Shown in pieces: positions 50,842 to 61,367 of a stretch of 64,000 nucleotides of DNA. Source of the DNA: Roseicyclus mahoneyensis (GTDB lineage: Bacteria; Pseudomonadota; Alphaproteobacteria; Rhodobacterales; Rhodobacteraceae); the NCBI RefSeq assembly GCF_003148775.1, contig NZ_QGGW01000003.1, forward strand, positions 186,001-250,000. Direction: 5' to 3'. Each line of letters starts with the position of its first letter. Positions within the stretch are counted from its first letter, which is position 1. Both the position numbers and the translations under genes were made by a program. Below the pieces are notes generated by a model. The model was not told where the DNA came from and ran no database searches. It saw nothing but the letters and a program-made list of their open reading frames with translations.

Positions 50842-50880
50842 CCCGTTGACCCCTCTGGCCGTGGAGCGTAAATCAACGGG
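50842..50880 (+). promoter_or_regulatory. Putative nuo promoter framed by an inverted repeat
   Basis: -35-like TTGACC (50846-50851), 17 bases, -10-like TAAATC (50869-50874). Perfect 8-base arms CCCGTTGA (50842-50849) and TCAACGGG (50873-50880) overlap both boxes. Either an operator for a regulator of complex I or a coincidental pairing. About 70 bases before nuoA. Confidence 0.4.
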
Positions 50881-50948
50881 CACGCGACCGGACCCGCCGG
50901 GGGCTTTCCCCGGGCAGACGACCATCCAGCCAAGGCCAGAGGACATCC

Positions 50949-51853
<905 letters not shown>

Positions 51854-51881
51854 CGCCCCTTTGGGCGCGAAGGAGACGGAC

Positions 51882-52499
51882 ATGAGCGTCGAGGCCTTGA
51901 GCGAACTGGCCGCCTATATCTCGGAACGGCAGTCCGACGCCGTGCTGGGCACGACCGTGTCCGCGCATGGCGAGTTGACGGTCGAGATCGTGCCGGTGGC
52001 CGTGCCTGAGTTCATCGACTGGCTCCGCGGTGATCCCAACTGCAAGTTCTCGACGCTGATCGACATCACGGCGGTCGACTGGCCCGAGCGTGACCGCCGT
52101 TTCGACGTGGTCTGGCATTTTCTGAGCATGCACCAGAACCAGCGCATCCGGGTCAAGACCGCGCTGCGCGACGACGAGATGCTGCCCTCGATCACCGGCA
52201 TCCACCCCGGCGCGGGCTGGTACGAGCGCGAGGTCTACGACATGTTCGGCATCTTGTTCACAGGCCATGCCGACCTGCGCCGCCTGCTGACCGACTACGG
52301 GTTCCGCGGCCACCCGCTGCGCAAGGATTTCCCGACCACGGGCTACACCGAGGTGCGCTATGACGACGTGCTGAAACGCGTGGTCTACGAGCCGGTGAAG
52401 CTGGTGCAGGAATACCGCCAGTTCGACTTCATGTCGCCGTGGGAAGGCGCCGAGTATGTCCTGCCGGGCGATGAGAAGGCCAAGGGGGCGGCGAAATGA
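51882..52499 (+). CDS. nuoC: NADH-quinone oxidoreductase subunit C
   Basis: 205-aa 30-kDa subunit of the peripheral arm. Signature [39 protein letters not shown] in the C-terminal half. AAGGAGA at 51870-51876 sets the ATG at 51882. Its stop shares 4 bases with the sulfotransferase start. Separate nuoC and nuoD genes, as usual in alphaproteobacteria. Confidence 0.95.
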   Translation: MSVEALSELAAYISERQSDAVLGTTVSAHGELTVEIVPVAVPEFIDWLRGDPNCKFSTLIDITAVDWPERDRRFDVVWHFLSMHQNQRIRVKTALRDDEMLPSITGIHPGAGWYEREVYDMFGILFTGHADLRRLLTDYGFRGHPLRKDFPTTGYTEVRYDDVLKRVVYEPVKLVQEYRQFDFMSPWEGAEYVLPGDEKAKGAAK

Positions 52500-53422
52500 G
52501 CCGGACCGGCGAAACGCTGTTCTACTGCATCGGCGCGCAGAAAGCCGGTACGACCTGGCTGAGCAAGTATCTCGGCCAACATCCAGAGGTTTTTGTGCCC
52601 CATCACAAGGAGATGGACTATTTCTTCAGTCTTCAAGCAGGCAACAAGCGCCAGCAGATCCGAAGACGTCTGCAGATCCTTTTGAAGGATTGCGTGACAC
52701 AGGGTTCAAACGGTGCCTTGCGCGAAGACTTTCCGCTCGATCGGATTGCGGAGCTTAGTAATCTCATCGCTGTCTTGGGCGGAAAGGCGGACTACTTAAG
52801 CCTGTTTCATGCCCGCGCTCCGGGCGTAAAGGCTTTTGGTGACCTGTCACCCTCCTACAGCCTTTTGGCCCGCGAGGCCTATACAGACATGGCCGGCCGC
52901 CATCCCGATACCCGCTTCATTTTCTTGATGCGTGATCCGGTCATGCGATTTTGGTCATCCGTCCGAATGTGGTATGCCAGCAATGCCGAAACGCGGGCAA
53001 CCAAATCCATTCAGGAACTTTTTTACGACCGTTTGCGTGTGCCGACCGACCATCTTGTCCTGTTCTCTCGGTATGGCCGGGTCATCAACGAGCTGGAATC
53101 CGTCGTGCCGCGCGAGCGTATCCATTACGATTTCTACGAACACATCTTCAGTCCGCACGGCCAGAGCCATCTCGACAAGCTCACCGATTTCCTCGGCGTA
53201 TCCCGCCGCGAGGGCGCGCTGGACAGAAAGGTCTGGGAAACCGACACAACGCATGCAAGCCAATCCGACCTGACGCAGACCATGCGCGATGACGCGCGCG
53301 AGGTCTTCGATCAGGTCTACAAGGTGGTGCGCGCGCGCTTCGGCGATGCGGCACCCGCATCGTGGTTGTGGGAGACCGACACCAAGGCCACGGTCGCATC
53401 CGCAGGGGGATCGAGATCATGA
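52496..53422 (+). CDS. Sulfotransferase family protein inside the nuo operon
   Basis: 308-aa PAPS-dependent sulfotransferase. 5'-phosphosulfate loop [10 protein letters not shown] (13-22) with the conserved Lys15; 3'-phosphate motif from Arg146 ([10 protein letters not shown]) to Ser154/155; C-terminal TDFLGVS region. Similar to bacterial enzymes that sulfate glycans, lipids or small molecules; acceptor unknown. It overlaps nuoC (ATGA, 52496-52499) and nuoD (ATGA, 53419-53422), so nuoD translation probably depends on it. Codon use in the middle (CTTAGTAATCTCATC) is less GC-biased than nuo neighbours, pointing to insertion by transfer. I do not know sulfotransferases as part of nuo operons; whether it acts on complex I is open. 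Confidence 0.88.
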   Translation: MSRTGETLFYCIGAQKAGTTWLSKYLGQHPEVFVPHHKEMDYFFSLQAGNKRQQIRRRLQILLKDCVTQGSNGALREDFPLDRIAELSNLIAVLGGKADYLSLFHARAPGVKAFGDLSPSYSLLAREAYTDMAGRHPDTRFIFLMRDPVMRFWSSVRMWYASNAETRATKSIQELFYDRLRVPTDHLVLFSRYGRVINELESVVPRERIHYDFYEHIFSPHGQSHLDKLTDFLGVSRREGALDRKVWETDTTHASQSDLTQTMRDDAREVFDQVYKVVRARFGDAAPASWLWETDTKATVASAGGSRS

Positions 53423-54654
53423 TGGACGGCAGCATCGAGACACGGCGCGGGTTTCAGGACGTCGAGACCGGCGAACAGCAGATCCGCAACTTCAATATCA
53501 ACTTCGGGCCCCAGCACCCGGCGGCGCATGGCGTGCTGCGCCTCGTGCTGGAGCTGGACGGCGAGATCTGCGAACGCTGCGACCCGCATATCGGCCTTCT
53601 GCACCGTGGCACCGAAAAACTGATGGAAAGCCGCACCTACCTGCAGAACCTGCCCTATTTCGACCGGCTTGATTATGTTGGCACGATGAACCAGGAACAT
53701 GCTTGGGTGCTGGCCATCGAGAAGCTGACGCGCACGCCCGTGCCGCGCCGCGCGCAACTGATCCGCGTACTTTACTGCGAGATCGGGCGCATCCTGAACC
53801 ATCTGCTCAACGTCACCACGCAGGCGCTGGACGTGGGCGCGCTGACGCCGCCGCTCTGGGGGTTTGAGGAACGCGAGAAGCTGATGATCTTCTACGAGCG
53901 CGCCTGCGGGGCGCGGCTTCACGCCGCCTATTTCCGCCCCGGCGGCGTGCATCAGGATCTGCCGCCCGCGCTGATCGCGGATATCGACACCTGGGCCGAT
54001 GAGTTTCCCAATGCGCTGGCCGACATCGACACGCTTCTGACCGAAAACCGCATCTTCAAGCAGCGCAATGTCGATATCGGCGTGGTGACCGAGCAAGATA
54101 TCTTCGATTGGGGCTTTTCCGGCGTGATGGCGCGCGGATCGGGTCTGGCCTGGGATCTGCGGCGCGCGCAGCCTTATGAATGCTACGACGAGTTCGACTT
54201 CCAGATCCCGGTCGGCAAGAACGGCGATTGCTACGACCGCTACCTGTGCCGGATGGCCGAGATGCGGGAATCGACAAAAATCATAAAGCAGGCCTGCGCC
54301 AAGCTGCGCGAGCCCGAAAATCAGGGCCCAGTGATGACGCGCGGCAAGATCAGCCCGCCGCCGCGCGCCGAGATGAAGACCTCGATGGAGGCGCTGATCC
54401 ATCACTTCAAACTTTACACCGAGGGCTTCCACGTCCCCGAGGGCGAGATCTACGCCTGCGTCGAGGCGCCCAAGGGTGAATTCGGCGTCTATCTTGTGGC
54501 CGATGGCACCAACAAACCCTACCGCGCGAAACTGCGCGCGCCGGGCTTCGCGCATCTGCAGGCGATGGATCACCTGTGCCGCGGTCACCAGCTGGCGGAT
54601 GTGTCGGCGATCCTCGGCTCGCTCGACATCGTGTTCGGCGAAGTGGACCGGTGA
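53419..54654 (+). CDS. nuoD: NADH-quinone oxidoreductase subunit D
   Basis: 411-aa 49-kDa subunit forming the quinone site with NuoB. Conserved [26 protein letters not shown] near residue 24 (the His-loop), [13 protein letters not shown], and the C-terminal FGVYLVADG and DIVFGEVDR. Two tandem ATGs (53419, 53422); GGGGGA upstream serves either. Overlaps the sulfotransferase stop. Confidence 0.95.
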   Translation: MMDGSIETRRGFQDVETGEQQIRNFNINFGPQHPAAHGVLRLVLELDGEICERCDPHIGLLHRGTEKLMESRTYLQNLPYFDRLDYVGTMNQEHAWVLAIEKLTRTPVPRRAQLIRVLYCEIGRILNHLLNVTTQALDVGALTPPLWGFEEREKLMIFYERACGARLHAAYFRPGGVHQDLPPALIADIDTWADEFPNALADIDTLLTENRIFKQRNVDIGVVTEQDIFDWGFSGVMARGSGLAWDLRRAQPYECYDEFDFQIPVGKNGDCYDRYLCRMAEMRESTKIIKQACAKLREPENQGPVMTRGKISPPPRAEMKTSMEALIHHFKLYTEGFHVPEGEIYACVEAPKGEFGVYLVADGTNKPYRAKLRAPGFAHLQAMDHLCRGHQLADVSAILGSLDIVFGEVDR

Positions 54655-54670
54655 ATACGCCCTTCCGTCT

Positions 54671-54716
54671 CTTCTCTGTTTGAAAAATATCCCCGCCGGA
54701 GGCTCCCGCAGCTTCA
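54671..54716 (-). repeat. Conserved intergenic element (ATATTTT type), copy 3
   Basis: On the minus strand GGGATATTTTTCAAACAGAG then AAG (core 54671-54693), preceded by GCTGCGGGAGCCTCCGGC. Core matches copy 2 at 21 of 23 positions. It lies between nuoD and nuoE, opposite to transcription, and lacks the long G-run hairpin of copies 1 and 2. Confidence 0.65.
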
Positions 54717-54754
54717 ACCGCCGTACAAGATGACCAGTTAGGACCGCTCACCAG

Positions 54755-55867
54755 ATGCTTCGCCGCCTCCACCCCGACCAGCCCGCCAGCTTCGCCTTCA
54801 CCCCCGCCAACCAGGCCTGGGCCGAGGCGCAGATCACCAAATACCCCGAGGGGCGGCAGGCCAGCGCCATCATCCCGCTTTTGTGGCGCGCGCAGGAGCA
54901 GGAGGGCTGGCTGACCCGGCCCGCGATCGAGCATGTGGCCGAGATGCTGGGCCTTGCCCATATCCGTGCGCTCGAGGTCGCGACGTTTTACTTTATGTTC
55001 CAGCTGCAGCCCGTCGGCAGCGTTGCGCATCTGCAGATCTGCGGCACCACGACCTGCATGATCTGCGGCGCCGAGGATCTGATCGCGGTCTGCCGCGACA
55101 AGATCGCCCCCAAGGCGCACCAGCTGTCGGCCGATGGAAAGTTCAGCTGGGAAGAGGTGGAATGTCTGGGCGCCTGCGCCAATGCGCCGATGGCCCAGAT
55201 CGGCAAGGACTATTACGAGGATCTGACGGCCGCGAAACTGGCCCATATCATCGACGAGATGGCAGCCGGTCGCGTCCCCACGCCCGGGCCGCAAAACGGG
55301 CGCTACGCCTCCGAGCCCGCGGGCGGGCTGACCTCGCTCAAGGATCATGAGGCAGGGCGCGATGTGCTCAACACCTCTGCACGGCTGGCGGTCGACCTTG
55401 GCGACACGATCAAGCGGATCGACGGCACCGAGGTGCCTTTGTTGGCGCCATGGGGCAAGCAGTCGGGCAGCGATGTCGCTGTGGCGGAACGTGCCACCCG
55501 CACGCCCGATCCGCGACCGTCGGCGGGCAAACCCGCGGACCGGACGGGCGTGACCGAACAGGCCGCGCAAGCCGAGGCCACGGCGCGTCCGACCCACGAG
55601 GCCGTGCCGGGCGCTGCGCCCGAAGCCGAGCCCGAGCGTCTGATCGCCCCGCGCGCCGGGACAGCGGCCGATGATCTCAAGAAGATCTCGGGCGTGGGCC
55701 CCAAGCTCGAAGGTCTGCTGAACGAGATGGGTTTTTGGCATTTCGACCAGATCGCCGCCTGGACGCCCGAACAGGTCGCCTGGGTCGATGCGCGCCTTCA
55801 ATTCAAGGGCCGGATCGAGCGTGACGACTGGATCGGACAGGCGGCATCGCTGGCCGGGTCGCGCTGA
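54755..55867 (+). CDS. nuoE: NADH-quinone oxidoreductase subunit E with C-terminal HhH-like extension
   Basis: 370 aa, about twice the usual NuoE length. Residues 1 to about 175 are the 24-kDa subunit with the [2Fe-2S] N1a ligands Cys96, Cys101, Cys137 and Cys141. A further segment to about residue 235 is typical of rhodobacterial NuoE. A Pro/Ala/Glu linker (about 240-300) then leads to a helix-hairpin-helix-like module (304-364): [32 protein letters not shown]. The same module recurs on the proteins at 56286 and 57019. Its role in complex I is unknown to me; scaffold or assembly contact is a reasonable guess. Confidence 0.93.
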   Translation: MLRRLHPDQPASFAFTPANQAWAEAQITKYPEGRQASAIIPLLWRAQEQEGWLTRPAIEHVAEMLGLAHIRALEVATFYFMFQLQPVGSVAHLQICGTTTCMICGAEDLIAVCRDKIAPKAHQLSADGKFSWEEVECLGACANAPMAQIGKDYYEDLTAAKLAHIIDEMAAGRVPTPGPQNGRYASEPAGGLTSLKDHEAGRDVLNTSARLAVDLGDTIKRIDGTEVPLLAPWGKQSGSDVAVAERATRTPDPRPSAGKPADRTGVTEQAAQAEATARPTHEAVPGAAPEAEPERLIAPRAGTAADDLKKISGVGPKLEGLLNEMGFWHFDQIAAWTPEQVAWVDARLQFKGRIERDDWIGQAASLAGSR

Positions 55868-55965
55868 CCCCATAGCGAGGCCACTATGTCGCGGCCCGGG
55901 CCACTGGTCGTCAGCGCGGTCATGCTTAACTTGATGTCGGAACGACCGTTCTGGAGTTGAAATCA

Positions 55966-56217
55966 ATGACAAAAATGACAACCGGGCGCCGGTTCATGCT
56001 GATCACGGCAGTCTGGACCCTGTCGGCGATCATGGGCCTGACCGTGGCCCTTGCCGCCGTGGGTTGGCTTGGCCTGTGGGTTGCCGTGGGCGCCTTCGCG
56101 GGTCTTGGGACCACGGTCGTCGGCGGCGTTCTGGGGCAGTTCCTGTTCGCGACCGACTTCGATGGCATGATCGAAGGACAGCGCGCGCAGGCAACAGACC
56201 GCGACACAACGTCCTAA
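55966..56217 (+). CDS. Small membrane protein in nuo operon, 83 aa
   Basis: Two TM helices (about residues 9-32 and 34-56: MLITAVWTLSAIMGLTVALAA and WVAVGAFAGLGTTVVGGVLG) and a short charged tail GMIEGQRAQATDRDTTS. ATG 55966 chosen because GGAG (55953-55956) lies 9 bases upstream; a TTG at 55957 is too close. Not recognised. Part of the nuoE-nuoF accessory block. Confidence 0.65.
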   Translation: MTKMTTGRRFMLITAVWTLSAIMGLTVALAAVGWLGLWVAVGAFAGLGTTVVGGVLGQFLFATDFDGMIEGQRAQATDRDTTS

Positions 56218-56285
56218 AGGGGCGAGACAAACGGGTTTCCCCGGGCTAAACATGCGCCAAGCGACATGTAACGGGGGGATCTGTT

Positions 56286-56975
56286 ATGAACTCGACGCCA
56301 AGCGGCCTGATCAATCTGGCCATTGTCTGGGGCGTGGCATCGGCGGCGGGCTTTGCCGGAATGGCGGCGCTTATGCTGCTTGGGGATTGGACACTGCTTC
56401 AGGCGCTGTTTGCAGCTGCGATCATCTTCTTCATTCTGGGCGTTGTCCTGTCCTTGATGTTCCTGTCGCCCTTGCCTGGCCCGGTGCCTGCCGGAAGCGC
56501 GGGTTGGGGCGGCAAGACGACGGAGGTGTCCAAGGCCGCCCATGGGGCCGCCGCGACCCCTGCCGCCGCACCCAAGGAAGCGGCACCGGCGGCCGAGGCG
56601 GTCACGACCGAAACCGCAACAGCCGCCGCCGCGCCCGAGCCTGTGGCCGCACCGTCAAGCGCACCCGCCGAGGTGACGGACGCCGTCGGCACCCGCCCTG
56701 CCGCGCTTGATGGCCCGCGCGCGGGCGGTGCGGACGATCTCAAGCGGATCAAGGGCATCGGCCCCAAGCTGGAGCAACTGTGCCACAGGCTCGGCTTCTA
56801 CCATTTCGACCAGATCGCGGCATGGACCCCGGCCGAGGTCGCATGGGTCGACGAGAACCTTGAAGGCTTCAAGGGCCGCGTGACCCGCGACACATGGGTG
56901 GCGCAGGCGCGGGTTCTGGCGGCCGGTGGCGACACGGAATTTTCGCGCAAAGTCGACGATGGCGACGTATACTGA
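56286..56975 (+). CDS. Membrane-anchored HhH-like protein in nuo operon
   Basis: 229 aa. Two TM helices (about 10-32 and 36-60), a long Ala/Pro/Glu linker (about 75-145), then the helix-hairpin-helix-like module (148-210): [32 protein letters not shown], ending FKGRVTRDTWVAQA. The module is nearly the same as the NuoE extension. With its membrane anchor it could dock the peripheral arm near the membrane or serve in assembly; this is inference. Tail EFSRKVDDGDVY is acidic. Confidence 0.8.
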   Translation: MNSTPSGLINLAIVWGVASAAGFAGMAALMLLGDWTLLQALFAAAIIFFILGVVLSLMFLSPLPGPVPAGSAGWGGKTTEVSKAAHGAAATPAAAPKEAAPAAEAVTTETATAAAAPEPVAAPSSAPAEVTDAVGTRPAALDGPRAGGADDLKRIKGIGPKLEQLCHRLGFYHFDQIAAWTPAEVAWVDENLEGFKGRVTRDTWVAQARVLAAGGDTEFSRKVDDGDVY

Positions 56976-57018
56976 TCCTCCGGAGGGGTGGTGACCACCA
57001 GACCCGAAGCGTGTGGAC

Positions 57019-57564
57019 ATGACCATGACTGAGGCGATGTGGCTGCGCGGGCAGGCTGCGCAGCGGGATTTTTTTCACCTTGTTGTCTTCGGCACGGCCT
57101 TTGTGGGGGCCGCTGCCGTGCAGGCCATTGCCCTTGGCCTGACAGCGCCGCGTTCCTATTGGGCCGCGCTTGGCCGCGCAGCAGCGGCCCCGCCCCGTTT
57201 GCGGTCGAAACCGCCGCGCAAATCCGTGGCGGAGGTTGTCAAGCTGACGCCGCCCGCTCTGGTCGTGCCTGACGCACCCCGGATACCTCGGGCCGCGCCT
57301 GCGCCGACCGACCCCGAAGCGACCGCGACCGCCTCTCAGCATCTGCGGGATGCCCCGCGCGGCGGCGTGGCCGATGACCTGACGAGGCTCAAGGGCGTCG
57401 GCCCCAAGCTGGAGGCCGCGCTCAACGAGTTCGGGATCTACCGTTTCGACCAGATCGCTGCGCTGGACGAGGAGGGGATCGCCTGGCTCGACGCGCAGCA
57501 AAAGGGGTTTCGCATGATCTGCGCCCGCCACGATATCGTCGCGCAGGCCCGCGCGCTGGTCTGA
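57019..57564 (+). CDS. Second membrane-anchored HhH-like protein in nuo operon
   Basis: 181 aa. One TM helix (about 19-42), a basic then Pro/Ala-rich linker (about 55-115), and the HhH-like module (118-178): DDLTRLKGVGPKLEAALNEFGIYRFDQIAALD. It departs from the other two at the end, where FKGR-x-RD-x-W becomes GFRMICARHDIV. Start uncertain: GTG 57013, ATG 57019 or ATG 57025, none with a good ribosome site. Third copy of the module within 2 kb. Confidence 0.75.
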   Translation: MTMTEAMWLRGQAAQRDFFHLVVFGTAFVGAAAVQAIALGLTAPRSYWAALGRAAAAPPRLRSKPPRKSVAEVVKLTPPALVVPDAPRIPRAAPAPTDPEATATASQHLRDAPRGGVADDLTRLKGVGPKLEAALNEFGIYRFDQIAALDEEGIAWLDAQQKGFRMICARHDIVAQARALV

Positions 57565-57651
57565 CCCTCCGCGGTCCGGGACGCCGAGGATTGCCCCGGC
57601 CACGGCACTTCCGCTAAAGCGGGCGGCAGGCGATCCAAGGCAAGGCCCGTG

Positions 57652-57900
57652 ATGGCACCGCGACCCAAGACCCCCAAGATCGAAACAGACACCGAGCGCC
57701 GCCGCCTTGGCCAGATCCGGCTGGCGGCCTTCGTGATGGCCGCCACCATGGTGCTGTGGATGGGGGCCAGTTTCCTCGGCGGACGGTTGGGCCTGCCGCC
57801 GCGCTTTGCCTTCCTGATCGACCTTGCGGCGATTGCCGCACTGGTCTGGGCGCTATTTGTGACATATTGGGTGTGGAAAGCGCGGCGCGCAGATCGCTGA
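57652..57900 (+). CDS. DUF5337 family membrane protein
   Basis: 82 aa with two TM helices (about 23-42 and 50-72) after a basic N-terminus; [36 protein letters not shown] matches the DUF5337 pattern I know from Rhodobacterales nuo operons. Function unknown; probably a small accessory of complex I or its assembly. ATG at 57652 preferred to the GTG at 57649. Confidence 0.8.
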   Translation: MAPRPKTPKIETDTERRRLGQIRLAAFVMAATMVLWMGASFLGGRLGLPPRFAFLIDLAAIAALVWALFVTYWVWKARRADR

Positions 57901-57953
57901 CGCAAGCCATGCGGCCTGCCAGACCCGGGCCCCAGACACGCGAGAGAGGCCAT

Positions 57954-59249
57954 ATGCTTCAGGACAAGGACCGGATCTTCACCAATATCTACGGCATGCA
58001 CGACCGCAGCCTCAAGGGTGCGATGGCGCGTGGCCATTGGGATGGCACCAAGGACATCATCGCCCTTGGACGAGACAAGATCGTCGAGATCATGAAAGCC
58101 AGCGGCCTGCGCGGGCGCGGCGGCGCGGGTTTCCCCACGGGTCTCAAATGGTCTTTCATGCCCAAGGAATCGGACGGGCGGCCAAGCTATCTGGTCGTGA
58201 ACGCCGACGAGAGCGAACCGGGCACCTGCAAGGACCGGGAGATCATGCGCAATGATCCCCACACCTTGATCGAGGGCTGCCTGATCGCCAGTTTCGCCAT
58301 GCAGGCGCATGCCTCCTACATCTACATCCGCGGCGAATACATCCGCGAGCGCGAGGCGCTGCAGGCCGCAATCGACGAATGCTACGAGGCCGGGTTGCTG
58401 GGTAAGAATGCCGCGAAATCCGGCTGGGATTTTGACCTTTACCTGCATCACGGGGCCGGGGCCTATATCTGCGGCGAGGAAACGGCGCTGCTCGAATCCC
58501 TCGAAGGGCGAAAGGGCATGCCGCGGATGAAGCCGCCGTTCCCGGCTGGCGCGGGCCTTTATGGCTGCCCCACGACCGTCAACAACGTCGAATCCATCGC
58601 TGTAGCCCCCACAATTCTGCGCCGTGGCGCGGAATGGTTCGCGGGCTTTGGCCGCCCCAACAACGCGGGCACCAAGCTGTTTGCGATCTCGGGCCATGTG
58701 AACAACCCCTGTGTCGTCGAGGAAGCCATGAGCATCCCCTTCGACGAGCTGATCGAGCGCCATTGCGGCGGCATCCGCGGCGGTTGGGACAATCTCAAGG
58801 CCGTGATCCCCGGCGGGTCGTCGGTGCCGATGCTGCCGGCCGCCGTGATGCGCGAGGGCGCGATCATGGATTTCGACTGGCTGCGCGAACAGCGCTCGGG
58901 ACTTGGAACAGCGGCGGTGATCGTGATGGACCAGTCCACCGACATCATCAAGGCGATCTGGCGGCTGTCCAAATTCTACAAGCACGAATCCTGCGGTCAG
59001 TGCACGCCTTGCCGCGAGGGCACGGGCTGGATGATGCGGGTGATGGACCGTCTGGTGAAGGGCGAGGCCGAGGTGTCGGAAATCGACATGCTCCTCGATG
59101 TCACCAAGCAAGTCGAGGGGCACACGATCTGCGCCTTGGGTGATGCGGCGGCCTGGCCGATCCAGGGCCTCGTGCGCCATTTCCGCCACGAGATCGAGGA
59201 CCGTATCCGCGTGAAACGCGGCGGCACGGTCGAGATTGCCGCCGAATGA
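57954..59249 (+). CDS. nuoF: NADH-quinone oxidoreductase subunit F
   Basis: 431-aa 51-kDa subunit where NADH reduces FMN. FMN/NADH loops [16 protein letters not shown] and [19 protein letters not shown]; cluster N3 ligands in [15 protein letters not shown] and a distal Cys in [16 protein letters not shown] at 57954 follows GAGAGAGG. Its stop overlaps the next gene (ATGA). Confidence 0.96.
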   Translation: MLQDKDRIFTNIYGMHDRSLKGAMARGHWDGTKDIIALGRDKIVEIMKASGLRGRGGAGFPTGLKWSFMPKESDGRPSYLVVNADESEPGTCKDREIMRNDPHTLIEGCLIASFAMQAHASYIYIRGEYIREREALQAAIDECYEAGLLGKNAAKSGWDFDLYLHHGAGAYICGEETALLESLEGRKGMPRMKPPFPAGAGLYGCPTTVNNVESIAVAPTILRRGAEWFAGFGRPNNAGTKLFAISGHVNNPCVVEEAMSIPFDELIERHCGGIRGGWDNLKAVIPGGSSVPMLPAAVMREGAIMDFDWLREQRSGLGTAAVIVMDQSTDIIKAIWRLSKFYKHESCGQCTPCREGTGWMMRVMDRLVKGEAEVSEIDMLLDVTKQVEGHTICALGDAAAWPIQGLVRHFRHEIEDRIRVKRGGTVEIAAE

Positions 59250-59581
59250 CTGCCCTGCGGGCCGCCTGCCTGTGTCTGCTGATCTTGTCGGGCTGCACGC
59301 CGGTCGCCGTTGCGCCCGCCCTGATCGCGACGCAGACCCAGCTTGAGGTCGGCGGCCTGAACGGGCGCGTGCCCTATAGCCAGAGCCTGCCTGCGATCGA
59401 AGTGCGCCGGAGCGACGGCACCGGCTTGGTCCGCGACGAGTGGGTCGCCGCCGAAACCGCCGCGGCGGCCCATTGCACGGGATTGGGTGCCACCTATGAA
59501 CGCCTGCCGCCCGCGCGCGACTACACCCAGATCCGGCTTGATGATGGGGTGTTCTACTTCATGGCCCGCTGCCTGCGCTGA
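59246..59581 (+). CDS. Small lipoprotein A in nuo operon, 111 aa
   Basis: Signal peptide with lipobox LILSGC (Cys17). Mature part: [25 protein letters not shown], then [26 protein letters not shown] and a final Cys (FMARCLR), the last two perhaps paired. Overlaps nuoF by 4 bases. Not recognised. A lipoprotein coupled to nuoF translation is odd for a cytoplasm-facing enzyme arm. Confidence 0.72.
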   Translation: MTALRAACLCLLILSGCTPVAVAPALIATQTQLEVGGLNGRVPYSQSLPAIEVRRSDGTGLVRDEWVAAETAAAAHCTGLGATYERLPPARDYTQIRLDDGVFYFMARCLR

Positions 59582-59681
59582 ACCCGGCTGTTACCGGCGG
59601 ACGCTTGACGCACAGGGACGGATGGGCGAGACCGGAGCAGGGCGATGTCGCGCCCGGGCTGTGCTGGCAAACGGAAGACCC

Positions 59682-60023
59682 ATGACGAAGAAGATCCTGC
59701 GTCCTGTGATGGTCCTCGGCGTGGTGGCTTTGGTCACCGCCTGTGGCGCGCGCGATCAGGGGCCGCGCGGCGTGGGCCTGCCCTTTGACGCGCGTCTGTC
59801 CGAGGGCGAGACGCGGCGCGATTTCTCGGTTCTGGTGCGCGCGCCGGGTGCGACGCTGGAGCAGGCGCGCGAAAGTGCCCGCTATGAGGCGACGCGCCAT
59901 TGCATCGAACAGACCGGGTTTTCCGATGCCATTTGGGCGATCGACCCCGCGACCGGCGAATGGGCGGTGGCGCGCAGCGCCGCGGGCGAGCCCGTGGTGT
60001 CGGGCCGCTGCGCCCGGCGGTAA
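59682..60023 (+). CDS. Small lipoprotein B in nuo operon, 113 aa
   Basis: Lipobox VTACG (Cys21). The mature domain shows the pattern FSVLVRAPGATLEQARESARYEATRHCIEQTGF, then GRCARR at the end; two Cys may pair. It resembles the lipoprotein at 63395 in layout (strand, AR..A helix, GF), so the two may be related. ATG at 59682. Unknown function. Confidence 0.7.
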   Translation: MTKKILRPVMVLGVVALVTACGARDQGPRGVGLPFDARLSEGETRRDFSVLVRAPGATLEQARESARYEATRHCIEQTGFSDAIWAIDPATGEWAVARSAAGEPVVSGRCARR

Positions 60024-60026
60024 GGG

Positions 60027-60320
60027 ATGGCGTTCGGCCTTGGTCTCCGTGATCGGGGTCGGCCGAACCCAGGCCTTTGTTCGGAATGCGGCCATGCCAA
60101 TGCGCTCGGGTTCGGCTCCATGACCTGTGACGGATGCGGCGCGAAGATTGCCGAGGATCCGCTAGAGCGTGCCATGGCCTCACGACGCAAGGAAGCAAGG
60201 GCGCGGCGCGCCCGCGAGGGTCTTTCGGGGGACAGAGCACGCCACCGACTCGAACTGAAGGTCATGGGGGCCGTGTTCGCGCTGATCGCCGTCGCCGGGG
60301 TCGTCTGGTGGATGGGCTAG
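60027..60320 (+). CDS. Zinc-ribbon-like single-TM protein in nuo operon, 97 aa
   Basis: N-terminal CSEC (18-21) and CDGC (34-37) form a likely zinc ribbon, followed by a basic helix (MASRRKEARARRAREGL) and a C-terminal TM helix (VMGAVFALIAVAGVVWWMG): a tail-anchored, cytoplasm-facing protein. Starts 3 bases after the previous stop. Not recognised. Could be an assembly factor for metal centres; that is a guess. Confidence 0.7.
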   Translation: MAFGLGLRDRGRPNPGLCSECGHANALGFGSMTCDGCGAKIAEDPLERAMASRRKEARARRAREGLSGDRARHRLELKVMGAVFALIAVAGVVWWMG

Positions 60321-60473
60321 GCCGACATCTGTGGCCAATTCGACTCAAGTCGTGGCAAAGCGCGGCGCCCGATGTTGTGAATACTGCTCTTTTTCCCTAG
60401 ATTCACACCCATAAGAGTGATCCGACCCATCGAAAGAGGTCGGGCAGGGCAAGGGCAGCAAGGGCATCGGTAC

Positions 60474-60728
60474 ATGGTACGTCTGTATTGGTACGGGCTT
60501 GCGATCATCTATATGGCGGCCTGTGCCGCCGGGATGGTCTTGGGGTATACATGGGGCATCGGCGGCTCGATCCTCGGGATCGTGCTGGGCGCCATGATGG
60601 CATCGGGCGTGGCGATGGCGCTCAACACACCCGAACGGATGGAGGCCGCGATCTACGGCATCCTCTCGATGGTCTTCATCACCGGTCTTGTCTGGCTGAT
60701 CGTCACCTTCTGGGGTGTGCGGATTTAA
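60474..60728 (+). CDS. Small membrane protein in nuo operon, 84 aa
   Basis: Two or three hydrophobic segments (LYWYGLAIIYMAACAAGMVLG, IGGSILGIVLGAMMASGVAMAL and IYGILSMVFITGLVWLIVTFWG). ATG 60474 with AAGGG 9 bases upstream; GTG 60417 is the other option but has no ribosome site. The preceding 150 bases look more AT-rich and may hold an internal promoter, though no clear boxes were found. Unknown function. Confidence 0.65.
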   Translation: MVRLYWYGLAIIYMAACAAGMVLGYTWGIGGSILGIVLGAMMASGVAMALNTPERMEAAIYGILSMVFITGLVWLIVTFWGVRI

Positions 60729-60858
60729 GCGCATTCTGGCAAGGCGATAAGCGAGCCGGCGCTCAGCCGGGTTCGCGTCTCGTGCCTGATATTGAATAAC
60801 CGATGGCGATTTCCCCATGTCGGCGGCGGGACCACAGGCAACCAAAGGCAAGACCAAG

Positions 60859-61287
60859 ATGAAACCCTATGCCAAAGTCATGGCGATCTCGATCCTTGTG
60901 ATCGCAACCGGCCTGCTCACGACCGTCGGGTCGGCACGCGCCGACCAATATGCTGCGCTGCGCACCGACGGACGGCTTCACAACGGACTTTTGGCCGTCA
61001 CCATCGGGCGGCACATCGAACGCACCTGCCCCTCCATCGACCGCCGCAGCCTTGCCGCGAACGCCTTTTTGCTGGGGCTGGCCAATCACGCCATGGGCCT
61101 TGGTTACAGCCGCGCCGAGGTGACGGCTTATGTCGAGGATGACACTGAGCAGGCGCGCTATATTGCCTTGGCGCGGCAATACTTTGCCGAACGCGGCGTG
61201 ATGTCGGATGCGGATGCCGACGGCGCCTGCCGCGTGGGCCGCGACGAAATCGCCGCCGGTTCGCCCATTGGCAGACTGCTCCGGTAG
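60859..61287 (+). CDS. DUF5333 family secreted protein
   Basis: 142 aa. Signal peptide of about 28 residues ([24 protein letters not shown]). Mature part fits DUF5333 as known from Rhodobacterales nuo operons: [58 protein letters not shown], with two Cys likely paired. ATG 60859 is preferred to 60817 because the signal peptide begins there (MKPYAK). Periplasmic; function unknown. Confidence 0.8.
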   Translation: MKPYAKVMAISILVIATGLLTTVGSARADQYAALRTDGRLHNGLLAVTIGRHIERTCPSIDRRSLAANAFLLGLANHAMGLGYSRAEVTAYVEDDTEQARYIALARQYFAERGVMSDADADGACRVGRDEIAAGSPIGRLLR

Positions 61288-61367
61288 GTCTAAAAGCGGC
61301 TCCAACCAAGACTGAGCAGGGCGGCATTTCAGACGCGCCGCCCGGGCCCGAGGAAGGACCGCATCCC

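Noticed and set aside
57438-59189. Minus-strand frame of 583 codons
   Set aside because: Antisense to nuoF and its upstream small genes.
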